From positions 1 to 64,000 of the forward strand of contig JAMIIV010000217.1 in NCBI GenBank assembly GCA_035913415.1: a stretch of DNA of 64,000 nucleotides. The letters are read 5' to 3'. The notes below the pieces were generated by a model. The model did no database searches. It saw nothing but the letters and a program-made list of their open reading frames with translations, and was not told the origin of the DNA. The translations under genes were made by a program, and so were the position numbers. The stretch is from UBA5070 sp035913415 (GTDB lineage: Bacteria; Fibrobacterota; Fibrobacteria; UBA5070). The number at the start of each line of letters is the position of its first letter. The first letter of the stretch is position 1. This document shows positions 58,030-64,000 of this stretch, one piece after another.

Positions 58030-60009
58030 ATGTTCGGCAGACTCACTCCAGACGCCATCATCCCTCATGATCCGCTCGTGGCCGGCGCCTCGGTCTCGAT
58101 GGTCCTGGGGACCATCGCGCTGTTCGCCGCCCTCACCTACTTCAAGCGCTGGCGCTGGTTGTGGGACGAATGGATCACCACCGTCGACCACAAGAAGATC
58201 GGGGTGATGTACGTCATCGCCTCGCTGCTGATGCTGGTGCGCGGCTTCGCCGACGCCGCCATGATGCGCCTGCACGTGGCCATCTCCGTGGGCGAGAACC
58301 ACGGATTCCTCACGCCGCAGCACTACAACGAGATCTTCACCGCCCACGGCGTGATCATGATCTTCTTCGTGGCCATGCCGCTGATGTTTGGACTCTTCAA
58401 CCTCGTGGTCCCGCTGCAGATCGGGGCACGCGACGTCGCCTTCCCGTTCCTCAACAACCTGTCGTTCTGGCTGTTCGCGATGGGGGCCATGCTCGCCAAC
58501 ATCGCTCTGGTGGTGGGGGGCGGCTTCGCCTCCGCGGGCTGGCTCGCCTATCCCCCGCTTTCGGGGGCCGACTACAGCCCGGGTCCGGGCATGGACTACT
58601 ACATCTGGTCCATCCAGATATCAGGACTGGGAACACTTCTATCCGGCGTGAACTTCTTCGTCACCATCCTGAAGATGCGCGCCCCGGGCATGACCCTCAT
58701 GAAGATGCCCGTCTTCATCTGGACCACCCTGTGTTCCAGCATTCTCGTCATGTTCGTGTTCCCCGTGCTCACCGCGACCATGGGGATGCTCTTCCTGGAC
58801 CGCTACTTCGGGTTCCACTTCTTCACTTCCGACCTGGGTGGCAGCGCGATGATGTACATCAACCTGATCTGGGTCTGGGGGCATCCCGAGGTCTACATCC
58901 TGATCCTCCCCGCCTTCGGGATCTTCAGCGAGATCGCCTCGGCCTTCGCCCGCAAGCGGCTCTTCGGCTACACCTCCATGGTCTGGGCCACCGCCTCGAT
59001 CACCTTCCTCTCCATGCTGGTGTGGGCCCACCACTTCTTCACCATGGGCGCGGGCGGGAAGGTCAACGCGGTCTTCGGCATCGCCACCATGATCATCTCC
59101 ATCCCCACGGGCGTGAAGGTCTTCAACTGGCTCTTCACCCTGTTCCGCGGACGCATCCGGTACGCCACGCCATTGTTGTGGCTGGTCGGTTTCCTGATCA
59201 CCTTCACCGTGGGCGGCATGACGGGTGTGATGCTCTCGGTGCCCGCCGCCGACTTCCAATTCCACAACAGCGCCTTCCTGGTGGCCCACTTCCACAACAC
59301 CATCATCGGAGGCGTGGTCTTCGGCTACTTCGCGGGGTTCGTCTACTGGTTCCCCAAGGTGATTGGGTTCCGTCTGCACGAAGGGCTGGGCAAACTCGCC
59401 TTCGGGCACTGGATCACCGGCTTCTTCGTCACCTTCATGCCCATGTACGTGCTGGGCCTGATGGGCATGACGCGCCGCACGAGCCACTACGAGACCGCCA
59501 CAGGCTGGCAACCGTTCTTGATCGTTTCGTTCGTCGGCTCGCTCCTCATCGGCGCGGGCGTGGCCTTCCAGCTCGCCCAGATCGCTTGGAGCTGGTGGAA
59601 ACGCTCGGAACTGCGCGACGCCACGGGCGACCCGTGGGACGGTCGCACCCTAGAGTGGTCCATCCCCTCGCCACCGCCGTCATACAACTTCGCGCACATC
59701 CCCGAGGTTCGCGACCGTGACGACTTCTGGGCCTCGAAGAACGATCCCTCGCATCCGGCGAACGTGATCAGGCCCTACGCCGACATCCACATGCCGCGCA
59801 ACTCCGGGTACGGCTTCGCCATCGCCTCGGTCTCCTTCGTGCTCGGGTTCGCCCTGGTGTGGCACATCGGCTGGCTGGCCATCGGCTCGCTCCTTGCGAT
59901 CGTGGCGCTTGTCCTGGCCCGCAGCGCCGACACCGACACCGAAACCGTCATCCCCGCCGCCGAAGTCGAACGCGTCGAACGCGCCCTCCGGGAAGGAGCG
60001 AAGGCATGA
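58030..60009 (+). CDS. cyoB: Quinol oxidase subunit I (CyoB)
   Basis: This 659-residue heme-copper oxidase core subunit reduces O2 with quinol and pumps protons. Quinol-site residues align one for one with E. coli numbering: Arg71, Asp75 and His98 are kept but position 101 is Glu, not Gln. The low-spin heme ligand is His106. CuB/heme site: WGHPEVYILILPAFG, WAHHFFTMG, AHFHNT. The K-channel Lys is in SIPTGVKVFNW. Its stop overlaps cyoC (ATGA). Confidence 0.97.
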   Translation: MFGRLTPDAIIPHDPLVAGASVSMVLGTIALFAALTYFKRWRWLWDEWITTVDHKKIGVMYVIASLLMLVRGFADAAMMRLHVAISVGENHGFLTPQHYNEIFTAHGVIMIFFVAMPLMFGLFNLVVPLQIGARDVAFPFLNNLSFWLFAMGAMLANIALVVGGGFASAGWLAYPPLSGADYSPGPGMDYYIWSIQISGLGTLLSGVNFFVTILKMRAPGMTLMKMPVFIWTTLCSSILVMFVFPVLTATMGMLFLDRYFGFHFFTSDLGGSAMMYINLIWVWGHPEVYILILPAFGIFSEIASAFARKRLFGYTSMVWATASITFLSMLVWAHHFFTMGAGGKVNAVFGIATMIISIPTGVKVFNWLFTLFRGRIRYATPLLWLVGFLITFTVGGMTGVMLSVPAADFQFHNSAFLVAHFHNTIIGGVVFGYFAGFVYWFPKVIGFRLHEGLGKLAFGHWITGFFVTFMPMYVLGLMGMTRRTSHYETATGWQPFLIVSFVGSLLIGAGVAFQLAQIAWSWWKRSELRDATGDPWDGRTLEWSIPSPPPSYNFAHIPEVRDRDDFWASKNDPSHPANVIRPYADIHMPRNSGYGFAIASVSFVLGFALVWHIGWLAIGSLLAIVALVLARSADTDTETVIPAAEVERVERALREGAKA

Positions 60010-60605
60010 GCAGCACAGCCCACGTCCACTCCGGACACGCCGAAGGGCACCACGACAACGCCCCCTTCGGGATGTGGATCTACATCCTCACCGACTGCAT
60101 CCTGTTCGCGACCATGTTCGCGGTCTACGCGGTGCTGGGTACGGCCACTTTCGGTGGTCCCGGTCCCTCGGAGCTCTTCGAGCTTCCGTTCGTCCTCCAG
60201 GAGACCTTGCTGCTGCTCACCAGCAGCTTCACCCTGGGCCTGGCCATGCTGGCCCACCAGGCGGGCAAGATCCGTCCAATGCTCGTCGCGATGGGCGCCA
60301 CGGCCCTCCTCGGGGCGGCATTCCTCGCCATGGAGCTGCAGGAGTTCACCCACTTGGTGCACCAGGGCCACGGCCCCGGGGCCAACGCCTTCCTGAGTTC
60401 GTTCTTCGGACTCGTGGGCCTGCACGGGCTGCACGTGCTGGCGGGACTGGTGTGGATGGTCTTCGTGATGTGCCTGTTCGCGCTGCGCGGGAACACGCCG
60501 GACAACACCACCAAGCTGCGGACGCTCTCGTTGTTCTGGCACTTCCTGGACGTCATCTGGATCTTCGTCTTCACCTTCGTCTACCTGCTGGGGGCGCTGC
60601 GATGA
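60006..60605 (+). CDS. cyoC: Quinol oxidase subunit III (CyoC)
   Basis: This 199-residue protein has five membrane helices: FGMWIYILTDCILFATMFAVYAVL, PFVLQETLLLLTSSFTLGLAML, MLVAMGATALLGAAFLAMEL, FFGLVGLHGLHVLAGLVWMVFVMCLF and FWHFLDVIWIFVFTFVYLLGA. The Glu in AMELQEF and the final HFLDVIW are family marks. The N-terminus is His-rich (HVHSGHAEGHHDN). It overlaps cyoB and cyoD with ATGA on both sides. Confidence 0.95.
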   Translation: MSSTAHVHSGHAEGHHDNAPFGMWIYILTDCILFATMFAVYAVLGTATFGGPGPSELFELPFVLQETLLLLTSSFTLGLAMLAHQAGKIRPMLVAMGATALLGAAFLAMELQEFTHLVHQGHGPGANAFLSSFFGLVGLHGLHVLAGLVWMVFVMCLFALRGNTPDNTTKLRTLSLFWHFLDVIWIFVFTFVYLLGALR

Positions 60606-61078
60606 ACCACCTGAGCCTCAAGTCCTACATCGCCGGCTTCGCCCTTTCGCTCCTGCTCACCCTGGTTCCGTACCTGCTCGTGGTCCACGAGATGGCACCC
60701 CGCTCCATCCTGATTCCAGCGGTGGTGGCGGCCGCGATCCTCCAGTTGTTCGTCCAACTGGGATTCTTCCTCCACCTCAGTTTCAAACCCACCGAACGCG
60801 ACGGCCTGCTCAGCCTGGTCTCCACGGCGATCATCATCCTGACCATCGTATTCGGATCGCTCTGGATCATGGCCAACCTCAACTACTTCATGATGGATCC
60901 GGTCATGCAGGAGTACGACGGGAAGACCGGCGGAGGCGGCGGGCACCACGGAGGCCACTCCATGCCGCCCGCCGAAGCGTCCTCCCCGTCGGCCCCCGAA
61001 TGCCACAAGGCGGATTCCGTCACCAAGGAGGGGGAACATGTCGATGGACCTGCCGCTCCCGGTGGCCACGCCCACTAG
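60602..61078 (+). CDS. cyoD: Quinol oxidase subunit IV (CyoD) with His-rich tail
   Basis: A 158-residue protein with three membrane helices (SYIAGFALSLLLTLVPYLLVV, ILIPAVVAAAILQLFVQLGFFLHL, IIILTIVFGSLWIMANLNYFMM). The last 50 residues (GGGGGHHGGHSMPP...ECHK...HAH) are His-rich and not found in ordinary CyoD, which is about 110 residues. The 3' end overlaps cyoE by 41 bp. Confidence 0.92.
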   Translation: MNHLSLKSYIAGFALSLLLTLVPYLLVVHEMAPRSILIPAVVAAAILQLFVQLGFFLHLSFKPTERDGLLSLVSTAIIILTIVFGSLWIMANLNYFMMDPVMQEYDGKTGGGGGHHGGHSMPPAEASSPSAPECHKADSVTKEGEHVDGPAAPGGHAH

Positions 61079-61937
61079 GGCGAGGCTCGCCGCCCATCTG
61101 GAGCTCGCCAAGCCCGGGATCATCATGGGCAACAGCCTCGCCCTCGCCGGCGGATACTTCCTCGGCGCGCAGGACGAGTTCCGGTTCGCGGAATTCTCGG
61201 GAGCGCTGACGGGCATCGCGTTGGTGGTGGCCTCGGCCGGGGCCGTCAACAACGTCTTCGATCGCGACATCGACCAGCTCATGGAGCGCACCCAGGCGCG
61301 TCCCATGGCCGTAGGCGACCTCTCGACGACCGAAGCCCTCGCCGCGGCATTCCTGCTCGGGACGCTTGGATTCGCGCTCCTGGCCTGGACCACCAACTGG
61401 CCTGCGGTACTGGCCGCGCTGGTGGGCTACGGCGTCTACGTCTTCCTGTACACACTGTGGTTCAAGCGGCGCTCGGTGCACGGGACCCTCGTGGGCAGCG
61501 TCTCGGGGGCCATGCCTCCGCTGGTGGGGTACCTCGCCGCCACCGGCTCGTTCGATCGCGCCGCCCTGCTGCTGGCCCTCGCCTTCGCCTTCTGGCAGAT
61601 GCCGCATTCCTGGGCCATCGGGATCTTCCGCGATCGCGACTACCGCGCCGCCGGCATCCCGCTGCTTTCCGTCGTGCGCGGCGCCTCCCGCGTACACGCC
61701 TCGATGACGGCCTACGCGGGCGCCTTCGCCGCGAGCGTGACCGCCCTGGCGCTCCTTCCCGTGACGGGAATCGTATTCGATGTCGCGGCCTCGGCGGCAT
61801 CGATGGCCTGGTTCGCCCTGGTGGCCTTCGGGTCCCAGCGCGACCAAGTCGCCTGGGCGCGCCGGGTGTTCTTCGCCTCGCTGCTGGTGGTGCTGGTGCT
61901 GAGCGTCTCCCTGGGGATCGACGGGAGCCTGGGTTGA
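61038..61937 (+). CDS. cyoE: Protoheme IX farnesyltransferase (heme O synthase)
   Basis: This 299-residue UbiA-family prenyltransferase makes heme O for the bo3 oxidase. The first Asp-rich motif is NNVFDRDIDQLMERTQARP, and the second is in FWQMPHSWAIGIFRDRDYRAAGIP. About nine membrane segments are seen. ATG 61038 follows AAGGAGGGGG. It starts inside cyoD and its stop overlaps the next gene (TTGA). Confidence 0.95.
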   Translation: MSMDLPLPVATPTRARLAAHLELAKPGIIMGNSLALAGGYFLGAQDEFRFAEFSGALTGIALVVASAGAVNNVFDRDIDQLMERTQARPMAVGDLSTTEALAAAFLLGTLGFALLAWTTNWPAVLAALVGYGVYVFLYTLWFKRRSVHGTLVGSVSGAMPPLVGYLAATGSFDRAALLLALAFAFWQMPHSWAIGIFRDRDYRAAGIPLLSVVRGASRVHASMTAYAGAFAASVTALALLPVTGIVFDVAASAASMAWFALVAFGSQRDQVAWARRVFFASLLVVLVLSVSLGIDGSLG

Positions 61938-63184
61938 ACCGTCGTCCGGTCGTCGGACTGCTCTTCCTCACCATCTTCCTCGACATGCTCGGACTCGGGA
62001 TCCTGATTCCCGTGTTTCCGCAACTGGTCGCGCCGGAATCCGTCAACCGCCTGTTCCCGGCCTCCTGGAGCGCTTCGGACGCCTACGTAGCCGGCGGCTG
62101 GCTGCTGGCCACCTTTCCGCTGTTCCAGTTCCTGTGCGCCCCCGTGCTGGGGCAATTGTCCGATCGCCTGGGACGGCGCCCGGTGCTCGCGTTCTCCATC
62201 CTGGGGAGCGCCGTCTCGATGGCCCTGTTCGCGGTGGCCGTGTCCCTGGGTTCCCTGCCCCTGGCCTTCGCCGCCCGTGCCCTGGACGGGGCCACAGGGG
62301 GAAACATCTCCGTGGCCAACGCCGCCATCGGCGACGTCAGCAGACCCGAGGACCGGGCGAAGAACTACGGGCTGGTGGGCGCCGCCCTGGGGCTCGGCTT
62401 CATCCTGGGGCCGTTCCTGGGCGGCATCCTCTGCGACCCATCGCATGGCGCGTGGGCGGGTGTCGCGACGCCGTTCTGGGCCGTTTCCATCCTGGCTCTC
62501 ACCAACGCCCTGCTGGTCTTGGCGATGCTTCCCGAGACCCGCGACGCCGAAGCGCGCGCCGACCTTCCCGCGTTGCGCTGGACGCGTTCCTTCGCCAACA
62601 TCGCCAAGACGTTTTCCGTCCCCGCGTTGCGCCGCGTGATTCCGGCCCTGTTCCTCTTCAACGCGGGTTTCACCTTCTTCTCGACCTTCTGGGGCGTGGT
62701 GCTCGTCCAGGAATTCCGCTTCGATCCGGCGCAAGTCGGTGGTTTCTTCGGCTACATCGGCCTGATGATCGTGCTCGCCCAGGGTGGCGTGGTACGCCGC
62801 ATGCCCCAGCGACTGCGCGATTCCTCGGTGCTTCCGGCCGCGATGCTCCTCGTGGGAGTGAGCCTCGTCCCCTACGTCCTCATTCCCGGGAACCGCCCCG
62901 ATCTGATCTGGTGGGTGCCTCCGTTCCTCGCCGTGGGCATGGCCCTGGCGCGCTCCAACGGAACGGCGCTGCTGGTGCGTTCCACGCCCTCGGCGATACG
63001 CGGCGAGGTCATGGGCATCCACTCCAGCGCCTACGCCCTCGCGCAACTGATCCCTGCGGCATTGTCGGGCTACGTCGCCGCCCGCGACGCACGCTTGCCG
63101 GTTCTTGTCGGTGTCGTGGCGGCCCTGGCGGGCTGGGCCCTGTTCGTCGCGACCTGGCGGGAGCCCGATCCAGCCACGAGGTGA
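61934..63184 (+). CDS. MFS transporter (TetA/DHA1-like)
   Basis: This 416-residue protein has about twelve membrane segments, with motif A GQLSDRLGRRPVLAFSILGSA and the TetA-like DGATGGNISVANAAIGDVSRPEDRAKNYGLVGAALGLGFILGPFLGG. It starts with TTG inside the cyoE stop (TTGA), so it is translationally coupled to the cyo operon. It is probably a proton-driven exporter; a link to heme or quinone metabolism is suggested only by position. Confidence 0.87.
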   Translation: MNRRPVVGLLFLTIFLDMLGLGILIPVFPQLVAPESVNRLFPASWSASDAYVAGGWLLATFPLFQFLCAPVLGQLSDRLGRRPVLAFSILGSAVSMALFAVAVSLGSLPLAFAARALDGATGGNISVANAAIGDVSRPEDRAKNYGLVGAALGLGFILGPFLGGILCDPSHGAWAGVATPFWAVSILALTNALLVLAMLPETRDAEARADLPALRWTRSFANIAKTFSVPALRRVIPALFLFNAGFTFFSTFWGVVLVQEFRFDPAQVGGFFGYIGLMIVLAQGGVVRRMPQRLRDSSVLPAAMLLVGVSLVPYVLIPGNRPDLIWWVPPFLAVGMALARSNGTALLVRSTPSAIRGEVMGIHSSAYALAQLIPAALSGYVAARDARLPVLVGVVAALAGWALFVATWREPDPATR

Positions 63185-63396
63185 TGGCACGGTTCGAGTG
63201 TCCGGGCCCGACACCCTACGATCTCATCGCCACCGGAGGGAGAGGTCGTTGCTGGAGGGGTTGCAGGCACCCCGCCCCCGCACCCCGAGGACGTGCATGG
63301 CGTACGTCGACGGGGGCGGAACCCTGCCCGATGGGCAGGTCGGTGGGGCACCGGCCAAATGGCCGATGCCGGTGAGGAATACGCGCGACCGTCCTG

Positions 63397-63413
63397 CTCC
63401 GAGCCTGTCGGAG
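63397..63413 (-). terminator. Short hairpin after tpiA
   Basis: CTCCGA and TCGGAG pair around GCCTG, nine bases beyond the tpiA stop. No T-run. Confidence 0.4.
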
Positions 63414-63421
63414 AGAACCGA

Positions 63422-64000
63422 TCAGGCCGCGCCGGCGGCGATTCCGAGGAAGTCTTCCGCCTTGAGGGCCGCGCCGCCGATGAGTCCACCGTCGATGTCC
63501 TTCTGCGCGAGAAGGCCCTTGGCGTTGTCCGGCTTCATGGAGCCGCCGTACTGGATGGGGATGATCTCGGCAGTGGTGGTGCCGTAGAGATCGACCAGAA
63601 CCTTGCGGATGAACGCCTGGGCTTCCTGGGCTTGCTCGACGGTGGCGACCTTTCCGGTTCCGATGGCCCAAACCGGCTCGTAGGCGATGACGGTCTTGGC
63701 GGCATCTTCCGCAGAAATGCCGGCGTAGGCGCCCTTGAGCTGACGCTCGTTGACGGCGTCGGTCTGGCCCGCTTCGCGCTCGGCGAGCAGTTCGCCGATG
63801 CAGACGATGGGGAGGAGGCCGTGTTTGAGGGCCTGCTTGGTCTTCTTGTTCACGGTTTCGTCGGTTTCGCCGAAGAACTGGCGCTGTTCGGAGTGTCCGA
63901 TGATCACGTACTTGACGCCGGCCGAGACCAGCATGGCGGCGGAGATCTTGCCGGTGAAGGCGCCCGACTCTTCCCAGTGGAGATCCTGCGCGCCCAGAGC
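63422..64000 (-). CDS. tpiA: Triosephosphate isomerase, 3' part (start lies beyond the window)
   Basis: 192 residues of TpiA are visible, starting inside ALGAQDLHWEESGAFTGKIS. The enzyme interconverts dihydroxyacetone phosphate and glyceraldehyde-3-phosphate. Catalytic His lies in IIGHSEQR, catalytic Glu in AYEPVWAIGTGKVAT, followed by the loop-6 region and the phosphate-binding YGGSMKPDNA and GGLIGGAAL. The N-terminal strand with the catalytic Lys (NWKM) lies outside the window. Confidence 0.96.
   Translation of the reverse strand, partial: ALGAQDLHWEESGAFTGKISAAMLVSAGVKYVIIGHSEQRQFFGETDETVNKKTKQALKHGLLPIVCIGELLAEREAGQTDAVNERQLKGAYAGISAEDAAKTVIAYEPVWAIGTGKVATVEQAQEAQAFIRKVLVDLYGTTTAEIIPIQYGGSMKPDNAKGLLAQKDIDGGLIGGAALKAEDFLGIAAGAA

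Noticed and set aside
56866..61937. aa3-type cytochrome c oxidase
   Set aside because: Subunit II lacks the CuA Cys pair and has CyoA-like motifs, and subunit I keeps most quinol-site residues, so the operon is a quinol oxidase.
1..64000. CRISPR array, insertion sequence or prophage
   Set aside because: No regularly spaced repeats of CRISPR size, no transposase or integrase motifs, and no phage structural genes were seen.

Overview
The window is GC-rich (roughly two thirds G+C), densely coded bacterial chromosome with frequent GTG, TTG and probably CTG starts and many 1-8 bp stop/start overlaps. The best lineage clue is a TIGR02147-type regulator translationally coupled to a lipoprotein gene (19909-22022). 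That family is expanded in Fibrobacter and also occurs in Bdellovibrionota-like groups. With flagella, a bo3 quinol oxidase and a Rieske/cytochrome b complex, the sequence suggests an aerobic, motile, diderm relative of Fibrobacterota. This is an inference from a few families. No mobile element, prophage or CRISPR array was found.

Layout. 1-4000: minus-strand amino-acid operon ilvE-hisD-hisH-hisF. 4000-10900: lipoprotein, YbjQ-like protein, FtsE, a DUF2914 membrane protein, an HD phosphohydrolase, a GntR-type regulator and TerC, with dispersed palindromic repeats in the gaps. 10900-15400: minus-strand accessory cluster of a PH-like membrane protein, a small membrane protein, a helical protein, a Cys-repeat exported protein, a patatin gene broken by an in-frame stop, and the remnant of a papain-family (C1A) peptidase. 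15500-19700: orphan DUF4143 ATPase, Cys/Lys/Pro-rich exported peptide, pyruvate kinase and RidA. 19900-28100: TIGR02147/lipoprotein pair, two coupled NTF2-tailed envelope proteins (one an L,D-transpeptidase), HxlR/YceI divergent pair, a fructosamine-kinase-like gene and two unrecognised proteins. 28100-28350: a short RNA-like unit with a 15-codon ORF and a very strong terminator. 28760-38800: flagellar block (flgH, flgI, three flagellins) followed by two family-2 glycosyltransferase/TPR proteins and a TPR protein. 38850-47200: helicase-associated protein, STAS protein, RegB/RegA-like redox two-component system, then a convergent four-gene respiratory operon (polytopic membrane subunit, Rieske protein, b6-like cytochrome b, bd-superfamily subunit fused to cytochrome c). 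47300-55200: YicC, nitrilase/phosphatase/AsmA operon, lipoprotein, tRNA-Leu(GAG), SecG and a small lipoprotein. 55300-64000: MFS exporter, complete cyoABCDE operon coupled to a second MFS gene, and the 3' part of tpiA.

How the parts work together. The window encodes two routes for electrons out of the quinol pool: a bo3 quinol oxidase with His/Cys-rich tails on several subunits, and a Rieske/cytochrome b complex whose terminal gene is a bd-like subunit carrying its own heme c. A RegB/RegA pair that classically senses quinone/redox state faces the second operon tail to tail. The flagellins, probable FliA promoters and adjacent SunS-like glycosyltransferases suggest glycosylated multi-flagellin filaments. 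The most unusual accessory locus is the 12.7-15.4 kb cluster, in which the two catalytic genes (peptidase and patatin lipase) are both inactivated while the neighbouring small genes remain open.
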